Source: Simmondsia chinensis (taxonomy: Eukaryota; Streptophyta; Magnoliopsida; Caryophyllales; Simmondsiaceae). From it: DNA of 64,000 nt. The notes under the pieces are model-generated. The model was not told where the DNA came from and did not search any database. It was given only the letters and a program-made list of their open reading frames with translations. A program made the position numbers and the translations under genes. The stretch lies in the NCBI GenBank assembly GCA_018398585.1, contig JAGTTD010000018.1, positions 10,175,501 to 10,239,500 of the forward strand, in the 5' to 3' direction. Shown here one piece after another: positions 33,342 to 46,439 of this stretch. Numbering within the stretch: position 1 is the first letter of the stretch; every line of letters starts with the position of its first letter.

Positions 33342-34992
33342 ATGGCACCACAGGTCACAATCATGTTTAATGAGCTGCCAGCCACTCTCATGGTCAAAAG
33401 AGGCTTATCTGCAAGAAGTAGAACTTTGTAGTGCTTCGCAAGGTGGAATCAAATTTGCTTGCTACTGAGATCCCGCTAAAGAATTCTATGGAACTGCTGA
33501 ACAAGGTGGATGAGACATCTGTCTCAATGCATGTTACAATGAAGCCAACAGTCCTAAGAAAGGAGACAAAGAGCGCCAAGCGAAATGCACGAAGGACAAC
33601 ACAGAAACAAACCCAACCCACAATTTGCACCTAACTTCGCCACGAAGCCCGTGAAGGCAGCTCCAAAAGGGGTCCCCCCAAAAAATTCACCGTGAAGAAA
33701 TCTACCAAACAACCAATCATTAATGTCGTGAATCAGATATGCATCTGCTCTATCCCAAACATTTTAGGGCTGGTCGAGCAAGTCATGGTCACCTCTTATG
33801 CTGAGGAGGATGTCCAGCCAAAATTGAATAGGGTTAAAGCTTCCATGCCTTCAAACCCAGAACTAGTCGATACAAAGACAAAGACACTCCAGAATCAGAG
33901 GAATGTTCCTCCTAAGGCCCCTGAGGAAGGGGAGGAGAACATGTTGATGACGTCTAAAGGCTCTAGTAATCTGAGTTTTGAAAAAGTGATATCCTTGAAG
34001 GAAATTAGATCTTATACAGGTTCAATCACTCGATCAATGGCTAAGTCGATGACATATGTTGAGATGGTATCGGCAAGCCAAATGAAGCCAACCAAACTAA
34101 TGGAGGATGCAAGCTCACCCGTATACGAAGACATTAGTTCTCTTTTCATTGAAGAGGATTTTTCGAGGGAGTTTCAGGAGAAATTGAACGTACAAGACCA
34201 ATAAGAGAATATGCCAGTTTTAGTGACCGGAACTACGAGTGTAGAAGAGTAGTTACAAGAATTGCAATGAAAGCTCGCTGAGAAGGAGGTTGAAATTGTT
34301 GCACTCACTGCACAAGTAGCCAATCAAGCTAGTGCATCAACAAGAACGCCACAGCCACAAGAAGAGGTTCAGAGTCAGCAGTCTGAGCTGACACAGCAAA
34401 ATATTAAGCCATGATAGTTGATGGGATAAAGGAATACCAAGCTTTTATAAACCCGCCTGTCTTGGGTTATTAGAAGCCATATCCAGCACACTACAATACA
34501 ATGCCGTTCCATCACGGGTATCAGAAACCGAAGTTTGATGGCGTGAATGGGTCACCGCATGAGCATTTGGCCCACTATCATTCTGCATGTGGCGAGACAG
34601 CCTTAAGCGATGTCTTACTAATACGACAATTTGTCCAGTCCCTAGAAGGATCGGTGTTTACGTGGTACACTCAGCTGTAGCTCGGATCAATTTGAACCAG
34701 GGATGACTTGCAGAAGGCGTTTCTAGCCCATTTCATGAGTTCCAAGAAAAAAGTGTCGATAATGGATCAAGCATATGCCGTTCAAAAGCCGAATGAGAGC
34801 GTAAACGATTTCATTACACGATGGAGGAGCTTAAGTCTCCAATATCCCAAGAAATTAAGTGAACACTTTGCGGTTCAAATGTGTGCCAACAACCTCGAGC
34901 CAAAGGTAGCTACATATGTCCTTACTGCAGAACCCCAAAGTTTTAATGTGCTCATTACAAAAGCTTGTAATGTTGAGAGACAAATTGCTTGA
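33342..34992 (+). pseudogene. element E gag
   Basis: Probable start MAPQVTIMFNELPA at 33342, stopping at about 33428. Open pieces follow at 33431-33634 and 33692-34204 (N-terminal part, low similarity). The capsid core is at 34530-34992: KPKFDGVNGSPHEHLAHY, LLIRQFVQSLEGSVFTWYTQ, then LQKAFLAHFMSSKKKVSIMD, VNDFITRWRSLSLQYPKKLS and VQMCANNLEPKVA, a gag type common in plant gypsy elements. Stops within (for example near 34680) inactivate it. Confidence 0.78.
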
Positions 34993-35061
34993 TAGAAGAT
35001 TGCATCTCATAAAACCCAAACCGTTGACAAAGGAAGGGAGAAAATAAAAAGCCAGCAAAAA

Positions 35062-36082
35062 AGGGTGTGGCTATGGCCACCTTTATCAAAACAATGGAGA
35101 AAGCCATCAATGTTATAAATAGGGAAGCAAGTTCAGAGGCTCACTCTTCAGGAAAGAAAGGAGAAGAAGTACCCATTCGATGGTGACGACATGCAAGGTA
35201 TTTTTGATGAGTTGATAACAACAAAAACAATTACTCCTCCTGATCTAAAATGTGCAGATGAAGCTGACAAGATTGATAATCCCAAGTATTGTCCTTACCA
35301 CCGGATTGTAAGCCATCCGATCGAATATTGCTACGTCCTTAAAGACATAATTGAAGCTATGATCAACAAAGGGTAGATTGAAATTGAAGCTGGAACATGA
35401 AGGGGCAATCGCTTCGTCCAATGCATCATCATGCGTAGCGAAAGATAATGGTGCTCAGTTACCCTTTAAGATGGACAATATACTAATAGTGGAGTTACCT
35501 CCCGGTGCTATACAGGTCCATTTCATTATTGATGAAGAAGTCACAGTTAAATGGGCTTATCCTGCCATGCCTCATCTTGGAATTGCCGTACCCAGTCTTT
35601 ACGAACTTATGACTGATCCGGAAGCTTGGGATTCTGACCCTGAAGACAACAACGATGATGAGCATGAGTGGCCTACCTGTATTAGCAAAAGAGTTTTTAG
35701 AAAAGACATCACTCAAAGCTTTAGTCCGCCTGGTGTAAAGATTCGAGGGCAGAATCCTCCAAAAAAGAAGAACAAGAACAAAAACAAAAAGAAGAAATCC
35801 AAGTCTTCGAAGAAGGCAGAAGTGACCTCAGACGAGGAATATGTCCCCCGTACTCAGGTCCCTGTAACTTTGAAGGACTATTTCCCGAAGAAGTTCCTTG
35901 GAGAAGATTCCTCGAGTGATGAAAATGAAGAACATGAATGTGCAACTCCTTGTTACATGGTGTCTTTCGAAGAAAAAGAAGAAGTCGAGGAGGTAAACCT
36001 TGAAGTTGATCAAATCACTATTTGTTCTGGCCTCCAATTACCAACACCAAGGCCAGTTGAGAAGAGAAAAGAACCTAAATAA
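35062..36082 (+). pseudogene. element E gag C-terminal and linker region
   Basis: A first piece (35191-35376) has CPYHRIVSHPIEYCYVLKD, a zinc-knuckle-like CxYHx7HxxxxCxxLK segment usual in Tat-type gag. A 234-codon open piece (35378-36082) is not recognised in detail. It has an acidic stretch DSDPEDNNDDEHE, a Lys/Asn run (about residues 127-147) and a second acidic part GEDSSSDENEEHE, so it is probably disordered and nucleic-acid binding. Confidence 0.6.
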
Positions 36083-36499
36083 TCAGTAGGAAAAGCAATG
36101 ACATCGCCTCATGCTGAAGAACAGCCGGATGGGTAGTTGGCATAGGCTCTGCCAGCAAATGGGAGGGCACTTCCTGTCGAAGATCTTCCCATTCCGGTCC
36201 CTTCGATCGTAAGACAAGCACCGTACCATGAAAGAGTTTGACATGATGTTCTTACTCACTTAAAAAGGATCCCTGCTTGATATAGTATTTATGATGTGCT
36301 CCAGCTATCTAAAGAGTTGAGGAGGGCACTCATCTAAGCTCTGATGGATCCGGATGATTACAAAAGCGAAGTTGATCAAGTTGATGTTGACAACACGTCC
36401 GTGACAAATAAATGTGTTTCTTGCGTGGCATGCATCATGTTCTCTGATGAAGACCTCTAGCTCGGGGCCAAACATCACAACAAGCCGCTTTACATCCGG

Positions 36500-37100
36500 T
36501 TTAATTGGGGGCAAAGTGTTGAACTGAATCCTGCTTGACTGTGGTTCCACTGTTAATCTTCTCCCTTTGAGGGCACTACGAGCTATGGGATTAACGCCAA
36601 ACCAATTATCCCATACCTTGCTCACGATTCAAGGGTTCAATCAAGTAGGACAAAAAGCTCTAGGTACAATTACACTGAAAGTAGAATTTGGTGACCTTTA
36701 CGGAGATGCCCTTTTCCATGTTATAGATGCAAATATGTCCTACAACACCCTATTGGGGCGACCTTGGCTCCAAACCAGCAAATCTATAGTCTCTACTCTT
36801 CATCAGTGCCTGAAATACACAGATGAAAACGGGGTTGAAAGAACGATTCGTGGAGACCTTGACCCATTTCATGGACAAGATGTTAATTACGTCGATGCTA
36901 AGTTTTATCGATTGACCAGTGATACACTCACGAAGGGCAGTTTTGAAAAAGTAATGGGAAAGATTCTCGATGTACGGCCTCATCTGAAGTCCTTTATTCC
37001 TCAAGAGGTCGATGGCTCTGGCTTAAATAGTGCTTATTTTGGCAAAGTATGTCCCGAAAGAAAAGAGGAAAAGTGGGCAAAAAGCCTTGACTCCAGTTGA
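36500..37100 (+). pseudogene. element E protease region
   Basis: LDCGSTVNLLPLRALRAMG (from about 36533) is the aspartic protease site with D-C-G in place of D-S/T-G. FGDLYGDALFHVIDANMSYN and LLGRPWLQTSKSIVSTLHQC are the conserved C-terminal part of retroviral-type proteases. The open frame runs 36567-37100. Confidence 0.78.
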
Positions 37101-38029
37101 GCAGATTATGAACATCCTCGTGACAAGTTATACTTATCCTCTACAGAGAATGAATTAGTCTAGCCCAATACGGGTATGGTCATCTCTACCTCCTTTCGAG
37201 GTACAGAAAGAGCACGTCGGAGGGTGGTATTTAACAATGATGAATCCATATCTACCGGCTCACGATTTAGGGTAAGGGAGGGAAAACTTGGTGCCAAGAA
37301 CTTCCCAATTGATGAGGGAAGAATGAATATCAATGAGATTACGGACCTTGAAGTGCCTCCTTGTTTCAGATTTCACAAGAGGGCAGAGTTCTTAAGGCGT
37401 ACGCTGCTGAACCTATGACTTTGACGACACGAGAATAGGAAATCTTCAAAGAGAATGAACCAAGTCCACCTTGTGTCTCAGCCTTTCAGAGATTGGGCAA
37501 TCCTTTTGGGTCAAATTCCAAAAGGATCAAAGAGAGAAAAGCCAAGGGTAAGGCATATATTGCTGAACCTATGACTTTGATGACAAGTAAACAAGAAACC
37601 TTGAAAAATGATGAGCCAACATCTGCTCACGTCTTAGTTTTCCAAAGGTTGGGAAAATTGTTTGGATCAAATCCTAAAAGGATCAAGATGAGAAAAGCTG
37701 TAGGATCAAGACTGAGGAAGAACAAATAGCTGAAGTCTATTATCCTCAAATGTGGCGATTCTGATGATGAACAAGCCGCACAAGTTAACATTGCATCCAT
37801 CTCATATAGCGCAGATTATGAGGGATTAGAGTGTTACTCTTATCTCAGTTTGTCCCAAAGTGAACTATCATGTAACGTCATTCAAGGCGAGATTGCATCC
37901 CATGGAAAAGCCCAGTCTCAACAAGAAGACTAAGTGACCCCAGATGTCCAAAAGCATCCACGGGATTTCATTGAACTGGTTGAGCTAGCTCCATGAGAAC
38001 TAGAGGACGGAGGCCAAGCAACTGTCGAT

Positions 38030-39470
38030 GAGTTTCAAGAAATTAACCTGGGAACTGATGAGGATCCAAAGCCAATTTTTATCAGTGCCCTAATATCTCC
38101 TGAGGAAAAGATGCAATATGAAAGGTTGTTGCGTGAGTATAAAGACGTGTTCGCCTGGAGTTACCAAGATATGCCGGGGTTGGATTCCAATGTGGTTGTG
38201 CACAAGTTGGCCGTATCCAAGTACACAACACCAAAGAAACAATCACAGTGACGCTCTTGACCCGAGTTGACTGTTCAAATAAAGGTCGAGGTGGACAAAT
38301 TGATAAACGCTGCTTTTATTCGTGAAGTCCAATACCCATCATGGCTGGCGAATATTGTGTCTGTGAGAAAGAAGAATGGGAAGCTTCGCATCTGTGTGGA
38401 CTTCCGAGATTTGAATGATGCTTGCCCCAAGGATGAATTCCCGTTACCGATCACTAAACACTTAGTAGATGCCACCACTGGGTTCAGTGCATTGTCATTT
38501 ATGGATGGTTTCTCTGGTTACAACCAAATCAAGATGGACCCAGCAGACGAGGAGTTAACTTCTTTTTGCAGACCATAAGGAGTCTACTATTACACGGTGA
38601 TGCCCTTTGGTTTGAAGAATGCTGGTGCAACTTATCAAGGAGCCATGACTGTCATCTTCAGCGACATACTACATAAAGTTGTTGAGTGCTATGTTGATGG
38701 CTTATTTGTGAGGACCAAGAATGGGGAGGATCATCTTGATGACTTGCAGGCAATATTCAGCCGACTTTGGCAACATCAGCTAAAGATGAATCCGTTAAAG
38801 TGCACATTCGGAGTCACATATGGAAAATTTCTCGGCTTTATAGTCAAACACCGAGGGATTGAAGTTGACCCTGACAAGATTAAAGCAATTGCGAAGATGC
38901 CTCCTCCAAGAAATTTATGGGAATTCTGTGGTTTGTAAGGAAGACTAGCCTACATTAGACGGTTCATTTCCAATCTTTCAGGAAGATGCCAACCTTTCAC
39001 AAGGTTGATGAAGAAAGACGTCCCTTTTGTTTGGGACCAGACTTGTCAAAATGTATTCAACAACATAAAAGAATATCTACTAAAGCCGCATGTCTTGATG
39101 GCACCTGTTCAAGGAAGACCTTTGATATTGTACACTGCAACACTGGAGCGATCCCTTGGAATAATGTTAGCGCAAAAGAACGACGAAGGAAAAGAAAATG
39201 TCCTTTATTTTATTACCAGAACGTTGGTGGGGGTAGAACATAACTATTCGTCCATTGAAAAGAATTGCCTGGCGTTGGTGTTTGCTATGCAGAAATTAAG
39301 GCATTATCTCATGTCTCATTCAGTTACCTTGATCTCGAAGATTGATCCGCCGAAGTATATCTTGTCAAAAATAGTGTTGTTAGGACGTTTAGCTAAGTGG
39401 GTAATCTTGTTAGCCCCATTTGCCATAAAGTTTGTACCACAAAAGGCTATAAAAGGGTAAGCTATAGCTG
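38030..39470 (+). pseudogene. element E reverse transcriptase and RNase H
   Basis: RT has YKDVFAWSYQDMPGL (about 38138), KKNGKLRICVDFRDLNDACP (38369-38428) and MDGFSGYNQIKM, then MMPFGLKNAGATYQ. The catalytic box reads CYVDGLFVRTK (about 38687), so the second Asp of YVDD is Gly, which would abolish activity. Stops lie at 38577-38579 and 38936-38938. RNase H (39005-39460): FVWDQTCQNVFNNIK, GRPLILYTATLERSLGIMLA and VGVEHNYSSIEKNCLAL. Confidence 0.82.
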
Positions 39471-39539
39471 ACTTCTTAGCAGCACACTCAGCTCTTAATG
39501 ACGAACAACTGCCAGATGAGGAAGTACTCCAAATAGAGA

Positions 39540-39760
39540 CGATTCCGTGGCGACTGTATTTTGATGGAGTATCAAATCGAAAAGGGGCAGGTGTAGGTAT
39601 TGTCTTTGTTACACCCTCTGGCGGACTCATTCCTTACTCCTTCTCCTTAATTGAACTTTGCTCTAATAATGTGATTGAGTATGAGGTGTTCGTCATTGGT
39701 CTCGAAATAGCCATTGAAATGCGTATTGATTATTTGCAAGCGTTGGAGATTCCTAACTAA
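39540..39760 (+). pseudogene. element E second RNase H-like domain
   Basis: WRLYFDGVSNRKGAGVGIVF (39548-39607), with the first catalytic Asp in FDG, then TPSGGLIPYSFSL and NNVIEYEVFVIGLEIAIEM, the catalytic Glu region. This archaeal/plant-type RNase H after the retroviral RNase H is a documented mark of the Tat/Ogre group. The frame ends at a stop near 39758, where the last part is missing or shifted. Confidence 0.75.
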
Positions 39761-39859
39761 TTGTCATGAAAATAAATGGTCAATGTGAAGTCAGAAATGC
39801 AAATTTAGTGCCTTTGTACCAAAGACCGAAATATTTGATGGAGTAGTTTTAGGATGTTA

Positions 39860-41200
39860 AAATATCACATGTGCCGAGGTCTGAGAATGATAAAGCTGGC
39901 GCCTTAGGAAAGCTTGCCGCATCACTAACTTTGCCAAACGAAACAGAAATTCAAGTCACTGCTTGGGAACATCACCTATTGATGCCCGCAGTGGAGCGTC
40001 TGGACCAAATGGAAATGGTAAACTCGGTCTTTGTTGACAATAGTAAAGAAGAGCCAGATTGGCGATAGACTTTGATCGAATATTTGCAGCATGGTTTTCT
40101 ACCTGCTGATTCGAAAAAGAAGGCGGAGATAAGGAGATGAGCACCTAAATTTGTGTTGAAAAATGACACTTTGTATCAGAGGTCCTTCGATGGAATCTTA
40201 CAGTGGTGTTTGTCTAAAAAAGAGGCCACCCTTGCTCTCAAGAAACACATTCTAGCGTATGCGGTGCTCACCAAGCGGGACCAAAGCTTGCTGATCAAGC
40301 CAAGAGGTTAGGCTATTTTTTGTGCAGGATGTATGAAATTCACGAAGACTTGCAAAGCTTGTCAAATTTATGGAGATTTTATTCACCAACCACCACAGCC
40401 TCTACACCCAAGCATGTTGTCTTGGCCCTTTGACCCATGGGGCCTTGATGTCGTGGGTCCATTTAAGCCTCCGTCATCCCGCTAGCATTAATATATACTT
40501 GCAGGGATGGATTACTTTTTAAAATGGGTTGAAGTTGTTTCATTAAGAGAAGTGGGGGCAGAAGAGGTTGCAGATTTCATTCGAGTTCAGTTGATCTACT
40601 GTTATGGAGTCCCATCGAAGATAATCTCTGATAATGCTCTTTATTTCAAAAGCCAACCGGTGGTCGGATTGATCGAGATGTACAAGTTCAAACACAGCTT
40701 CTCGTGAAGCTATATTTCGTCATCCAATGATCAAGCCAAAGCATTCAATAAGGTTCTTTGAAAAATCCTCAAGAAAATGGTCTTGAAAACAAGAAGGGAT
40801 TGGCATGAATAATTACCCGAAGCTCTGTGGGCGTACCGAACTACATTATGAAATGCAACGGGATGCACACCTTATAGGAGAATGTGAAGATCAAGCTAGC
40901 CGAGCTTGAAGCCCTGGACGAGCACAAATTAGCTGCCCAACAGAGACTTGAAGTCTATCAAGCTCAAGTTGCTGGTGCATTCAATAGGAGGGTGAAGTTT
41001 CGCTGATTTTCTATTGGTGACTTAGTCCTCACAGTCAGGCGACCGATTGTTATAAACAGCAGGGCGCAAGGCAAGTTCGAGCCAAAATGGGAGGGACCAT
41101 ATGCTGTCACAAAGGTCTATCCAAAGGGTGCTTACGAACTGTCAAATATTGAGGGCAAGGTCATATACTCTTGTGTCAACGGGAAATTTGCGAAGTAATT
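39860..41200 (+). pseudogene. element E integrase
   Basis: HVPRSENDKAGALGKLAA (from about 39869) is the end of the second RNase H domain and bridge. TCKACQIYGD (about 40347) is the CxxC of the integrase zinc finger. WPFDPWGLDVVGPFKP (40421-40468) and MDYFLKWVEVVSLREVGAEE (40507-40566) cover the first catalytic Asp regions. YGVPSKIISDNALYFKSQ (40603-40656) holds the second Asp. The Glu region is disrupted. The C-terminal domain is recognised by FEPKWEGPYAV near 41078. Several stops. Confidence 0.75.
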
Positions 41201-41220
41201 CTTTGCTTATTCCAATGTAT

Positions 41221-41268
41221 CAAAGAAAAAGAAAAAGAAAAAGAAAAAGAAAAAGAAAAAGAAAAAGG
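41221..41268 (+). repeat. AAAGAA microsatellite
   Basis: Eight units of AAAGAA/AAAAAG, a purine-only run in the 3' internal region of E. Confidence 0.85.
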
Positions 41269-41916
41269 AGGTCTGGATAGCTGAGTTGGTAATGAACTAC
41301 GGAATGCTTGATTCCTTAAAAGGGCACGTAGGCAATCTAGTTATAAACTAGATCCAGCCCCAATAATAAATAAATTCCCCTTTTGCCATGTTAAAATTCC
41401 AAAGTAGTAGCAAGCCTATAAGTTAAACAGGCTCAACTTGACCCAAACAACCAATCCGGCACATGTCAAACTAACACCGAAATGATTGCCTCGTCAAGCT
41501 CGACAACAAATAAATTCAAATGCAAACAAGCTCGACAACAAATAAATTCAAATGCAAACCCAAACTCCAAACAAAAAAGAGCTTATCCCAAATACCTAAT
41601 CGACCAAATCCCCAACTAAGCTGCATGACCCATCCCTAGGGCATGCTAAATTAAAATCCAAATGACTATCCAGTTAAGCTAAACTCCAAATAAATTCCAA
41701 TTCAAATCTGACTTAAAAGAAAAAAAAGACATGCTTTGACAACCTTATACCAACTTCATGACTTTCCCCATTAAAATTTTCACGTGATTCATGGACAGTT
41801 CCATTCACAAATCAAAAGAACAAAACACGCCTAGAATCATGTAAATGAAATAGGTTCATGTATTAGAGCCTTGCCCGTGTTCAAGAGTTCACACGCACAA
41901 TGCTTGAGAGGGCAAC

Positions 41917-44900
41917 TGTTGAATATAAAATTTTCACAACTTTAATATTCATGCTCATGTTTGATAGTCACATGTTATGAGTCAATTTTAATTTGTTGTA
42001 AGTGGGCCCATACAAATTGAAATACAGTTAAGTATAAAATGGGTTCAAAATCATGTTATGACAAGTTAAAGTGGGCTCAAATTATATCTACACTTCATGG
42101 CAGTACAAGCCCAAAAAGAAAACCAAAAAAAAAAAAAAAGAAGGTAATAGTCCATGTATCTAATTTAAAAAGAAAAAAAAGAAGAAAATGATCAAAACTA
42201 CCTAAAAAAAAGAAGCTGGAATTCATGTAATGCATGACCCCCAAAAATTAAGAAAGTGGGGAGTGAAGAAGGTTACTTCAAACATGTATATAATTTAGTC
42301 TCAAACCATTGAAAAAAAAAAGGGGGAGAAGAAAAAAAATTTCAGAGGAAAAAAAAAATAGTGATGGAGGGAGGGAAAGGGAAAAGAGAAAGAAGAAAAA
42401 CAAGGAAGAAGAAGAAGAAAAAAAAAAGGAAAAAAAAATAGAAAGTGGAGTCCACAAAAAAAATTTGAGCAAGAGAGAGAAAGAATGAGATAGAAGGGAT
42501 AAAAAAGAAAAAGATTTGAACAAAAAATTTGTTCATACAAAAATTTTCAAGAAGTCTGAGGTATTGCTACAACGACATTTAATTCCATTTAATCGTCTTC
42601 TATTCTCTTACTCTCAATTATGTTTTCTCCACTCCCAAATTTTTACTTCCTCTACCTCCCATCTCAAATTGGTTTTACTCTCTTCAAAACAAAATTTTGA
42701 TTTACTTTTTTTTTTCCTAATGGAATTCAAAAAAAAGAATTCCATAGCTCTCTAATTTTTAAAAAAAGATTTAATTTTTCTTCAAACTTTCTATACTCCA
42801 TTAAAAAAAAATCTGTGAGTTAGATTTAAAAAAATAGGAAGCAATAAAGAAGAAGAAAGGAGAGAGGAGAGAGAGTAGAAGTTTAAAAAAAAAAAAAATT
42901 TTTTTTTTGCTTGTTTGTATCAAATTCTTTTTTTTTTTTTAAAAAAAGGACTCAAATGAGATTCAAACAAAATTTTCTAGTCCCTCTTAAATTTTAAAGT
43001 GTTTTTAACCTACGATGGATGGAAAAATCCTACATGGGGGTGTTTAACCTATGATGGATTGAAAAATCATACGTAGGGGTGGCCCGAAAGGGTAGTAAAT
43101 TTTAACCCAGGTGGATTGAAAAATCCTATGTGGGGGTGTTTAACCCATGATGGATTAAAAAATCCTACATGGGGGTGGCCTGAAAGGTAGTAAATTTTAC
43201 CCTACGGTGGATTGAAAAACCCTATGTGGGGTGTTTAATCCACGATGGCTTGAAAATATCCTACATGGGGGTGTTCAAAGAAATTTATAATTGATTTTGA
43301 CCAATGACAAAGTTTCAAAAAAATTGTTTTTTTAGGCGAGTTTAGTTCCAATTAAAATCCTCCGGATTTGTGAAATTCACTTAATAGTTCTATAAATTAC
43401 TTTCATATTTTTCTTTAACAAAAAAAAATTAAATGAAAAAAAAGGGAGGGAGAGGTACTGCTATATCATCACCCCTCCCCTAATTTTTTTTCTTCTTTTT
43501 TTAAAAAGAAAAGAAAAAGAAAAAAAAAGGATAGAGAGGAAAAAAAAAAAGAAGTGAAACAAAAGAATTTGTCAAAAAAAAACCACCCCTAATTTTTTTT
43601 CTTTTTTTTTTTAAAAAGAAAAGAAGAAGAAAAAAAAGATAGAGAGAAAAAAAAAAAAGAAATGAAACAAAAGAATTTTTTTTAAAAAAAGAGAAGGAAA
43701 AAAAAATAATTTTCTTTCATGGACTGAAAATTTCAAATTTTTAAAAAAGTACAAAAATCGGATGTTCTATTTTTAAGAATTGCGTTGACTTGATCCCAAA
43801 AAGGGTACGTAGGAAACCCGAAATAAAATGGTGGGTGCAGTCTAAATTAACAATATCAAATTTGAAATGCCAGACTTAGGTGGTTTGACTAAGGACAACC
43901 TAAAATTAAGGTTGATTTGACCAGGGACAAAATAACAAAAATGAAAGACCTCGTGCTCGAAATCCAAGTTAATATTGAAAGACAGAAATATAAATGTGTT
44001 AGAATGAAGTGGGATCCAACACTCGAAATCAAGTTTAAATATAAGTGGAACTACGAACGGCTTGATCCCCTAAAAGGGCGTAGGCAACTTATTTCGGGTG
44101 CAGCCCATATAATAAAATAAATGTCTTTTTCTCTTCTCTCGTGGGTTTAATATTCGGTCAACGGTCTAATTAATTGACTCAATTTGATTTGACTTGGGTA
44201 ATCTAAACTAAATGACTTCCATGCCAATCCTAAACCCTAATTAAATTTTATTTTATACACGAATCCAAAATTAATGTTATCGAGCTCAAACTCAAATTCA
44301 AAATAACCTAAACCACAAATTGACTTCTATGTCACACTCAAAACCTAAATTGACTCCCATGTCACATTCAAACCTAAATTGACTTCCTTGTCACACTTAA
44401 ACCCAACTTTATGTCAAATCTAAATCCAAAAGAGCTTCCATGCCAAACCAAATTTGAAGTCGAAGCCAAATTCCCAAGCTAAGCTGACTTCTGTCGAGTC
44501 CAAATTCAAAGTTAATCCCACATCAATTTCAAATCCTAAATACCAAACATAAGTCAAGATGTCTTCCAAATTACACTCAAATTTAAATGACGTTTTTGTC
44601 AATCTTAAGTCCGACAAACCCCAAATCCAAATTAATTCAAAGTCAAACCCCAATCTCGATAAATTCCAAGACAAACTCTAATTCAAATGGATTCCAAGTC
44701 AAACCCCGATAAAATGGCTTCCCAGTCAAACTGAAACTCGAGACTACTTTTAAATCTAACAAATGAAGATCCAAATCACTTCCCACCCAAGTCAAAAATG
44801 TCTAAATTTTTAAACCAAGTCCAAACTCCCAAATCCAAGCTAAACCAAAACCAAAACCAAATTAAGTCCAACATGATTTCCAAGTCAAACCTAAACCCAA

Positions 44901-45257
44901 TCCAAAAAGACTTCCAAGTCAAACCTAAATCCAAAATACTTTTTTGAGTCAAACCTAAGTACAAATGACTCCTAAGCCAAGACTAAACCCAAATAATCTT
45001 CATGTTGAACCTTCCAAAATACAAATAAACCTAAAACATCTCCCATAGACTTAAATTAACTAATCATCGAGTCACCTAGTTGATTGAGTTAAACATAAAC
45101 ACATCATCAGTTGGAATCAAAGGGTATTCTCTTAAGAGAGATGTAATTAAGGGTATACATCGCCTTGAATAGGGTCATTTCCTAAATTAATAAAACCTAT
45201 GTACACCTCGTATATAGGAAAATTCATGCTTTGCAAATTTCATATTTTTGCTCAACA
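41917..45257 (+). repeat. 3' LTR of E
   Basis: 3,341 bp, parallel to the 5' LTR over its length. The main difference is a tandem duplication of about 105 bp (43472-43575 and 43582-43682, starting CACCCCTCCCCTAATTTTTT and CCACCCCTAATTTTTTTTCT) absent from the 5' LTR. The preceding TTGAGAGGGCAAC stretch is the expected purine-tract position. Confidence 0.85.
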
Positions 45258-46400
45258 GAATTCATTCAGTAGTGTGAAGCATGTCAAAGAACAAAGAGTG
45301 AACATATGCCTTATCAGGGTCTGGTTCAACCTCTGCCGGTTCCTGTTAGAGCTTGGCAACACATTAGCATGGACTTTATTGAAGGCTTACCGCTGTATGA
45401 AGTGAAAGTAGTTGATCGCTTCCCCAAGTTCAGTCACTTCATAGCCCTCCATGATCCTATCTCAGCTGACAAGTTAGCAAGGCTCTTCTTGGATCACATA
45501 CACAAGCTTCATGGACTTCTTCAATCAATTCTTTCTGACAGGGACATGTTATTCACTAGAAATTTCTGGTGTGAGCTATTGTTATTGCTAGGTACAACCT
45601 TAGCTCTGAGTTTATCTTACCATCTACAATTAGATGGTCAAATGGAGAGGGTAAATCAATGTGTTGAGCAGTATTTGAGGGGAATGACGTTCACACATCC
45701 TAAGAACTGGCATAGGTGGCTGTCTCTTGCAGAATTTTGGTACAATACTCATTCACATTCATCCTTAGGTACAACACCATTCAAGGCTTTGTATAGATAT
45801 GATCCACCCTCTCTTTTAATGTTTCACGGAGCAATTTCACATGTGGTGAAGTCAATGATCTTTTAGCTCAAAGGAGGCAAATGGTGTTGTTGTTGTTGTG
45901 GAAATTGGTGCATCACCTCAAAGACAATTTACTAGTTGCTCAATCTAAGATGAAGTACTTTGCAGATAGTGGAAGGAGTAACAACTCTTTTGCTGTGGGT
46001 GATTCTGTTTTCTTGAAATTACAGCCATACAAGAAAACTTCAGTGGCAATACATAAGCACATCAAGTTATGTGCTTGTTATTTTGGTCCATATAAGGTGT
46101 TGGAGACGATTGAGAAGGTTGCTTATAGTTTGGAATTGCCTTCTGACTCTCTAGTATATCCGGTGTTTCATATCTCTTTGCTTAAAAGACATGATGCAGT
46201 TGGTGCAAGCAGTTCTGCAGGACCTCCACAAGCTTCTATGCAGGGTCTTATCGTGCAAGAGCCTGAGGTTATCTTAGCCACTCAAGTGGTGCAGCAGCAG
46301 GGAGCTCAGGTCAAGTAGGTTCTAGTGCAATGGAAGAATTTGGGCAGGGAACATGCTACCTGGAAAGATTGGTCATTTCTCAAGTCTTAATTTCCTTCCT
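45258..46400 (+). pseudogene. gypsy D integrase remainder and chromodomain-like end
   Basis: Resumes after E with CEACQRTKSEHMPYQGLVQP (from about 45272), i.e. the CxxC of the zinc finger broken by E, then SMDFIEGLP (first Asp), HGLLQSILSDRDMLFTRNF (second Asp) and DGQMERVNQCVEQYLRGM (Glu). The frame from 45306 is open for 186 codons. A frameshift near 45866 leads to 45881-46318 with FLKLQPYKKTSVA, CACYFGPYKVLETIEKVAYS and VYPVFHISLLKRH, the integrase C-terminus. After a stop at 46316-46318 the reading VQWKNLGREHATWKDW (about 46328-46375) is the core of a chromodomain, typical of chromoviruses. Confidence 0.82.
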
Positions 46401-46439
46401 TTCATTCTTGAGGCAAGAATGTGCTTGAGAGTGGGGTAT

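Larger units (their letters stand above)
30054..45257 (+). mobile_element. Ty3-gypsy element E (Tat/Ogre-like), complete borders
   Basis: 15.2 kb with long LTRs (30054-33245, 41917-45257) starting TGTTGAAT and ending GCTCAA(T/C)A. The perfect duplication GAATT flanks it (30049-30053, 45258-45262). A primer site with TTTTTGGCATGCTCGGTGGG follows the 5' LTR. Internal order: gag, protease, RT, RNase H, a second RNase H-like domain, integrase. The second RNase H domain and the long LTRs are known marks of the Tat group. The coding region has many stops. Confidence 0.85.
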
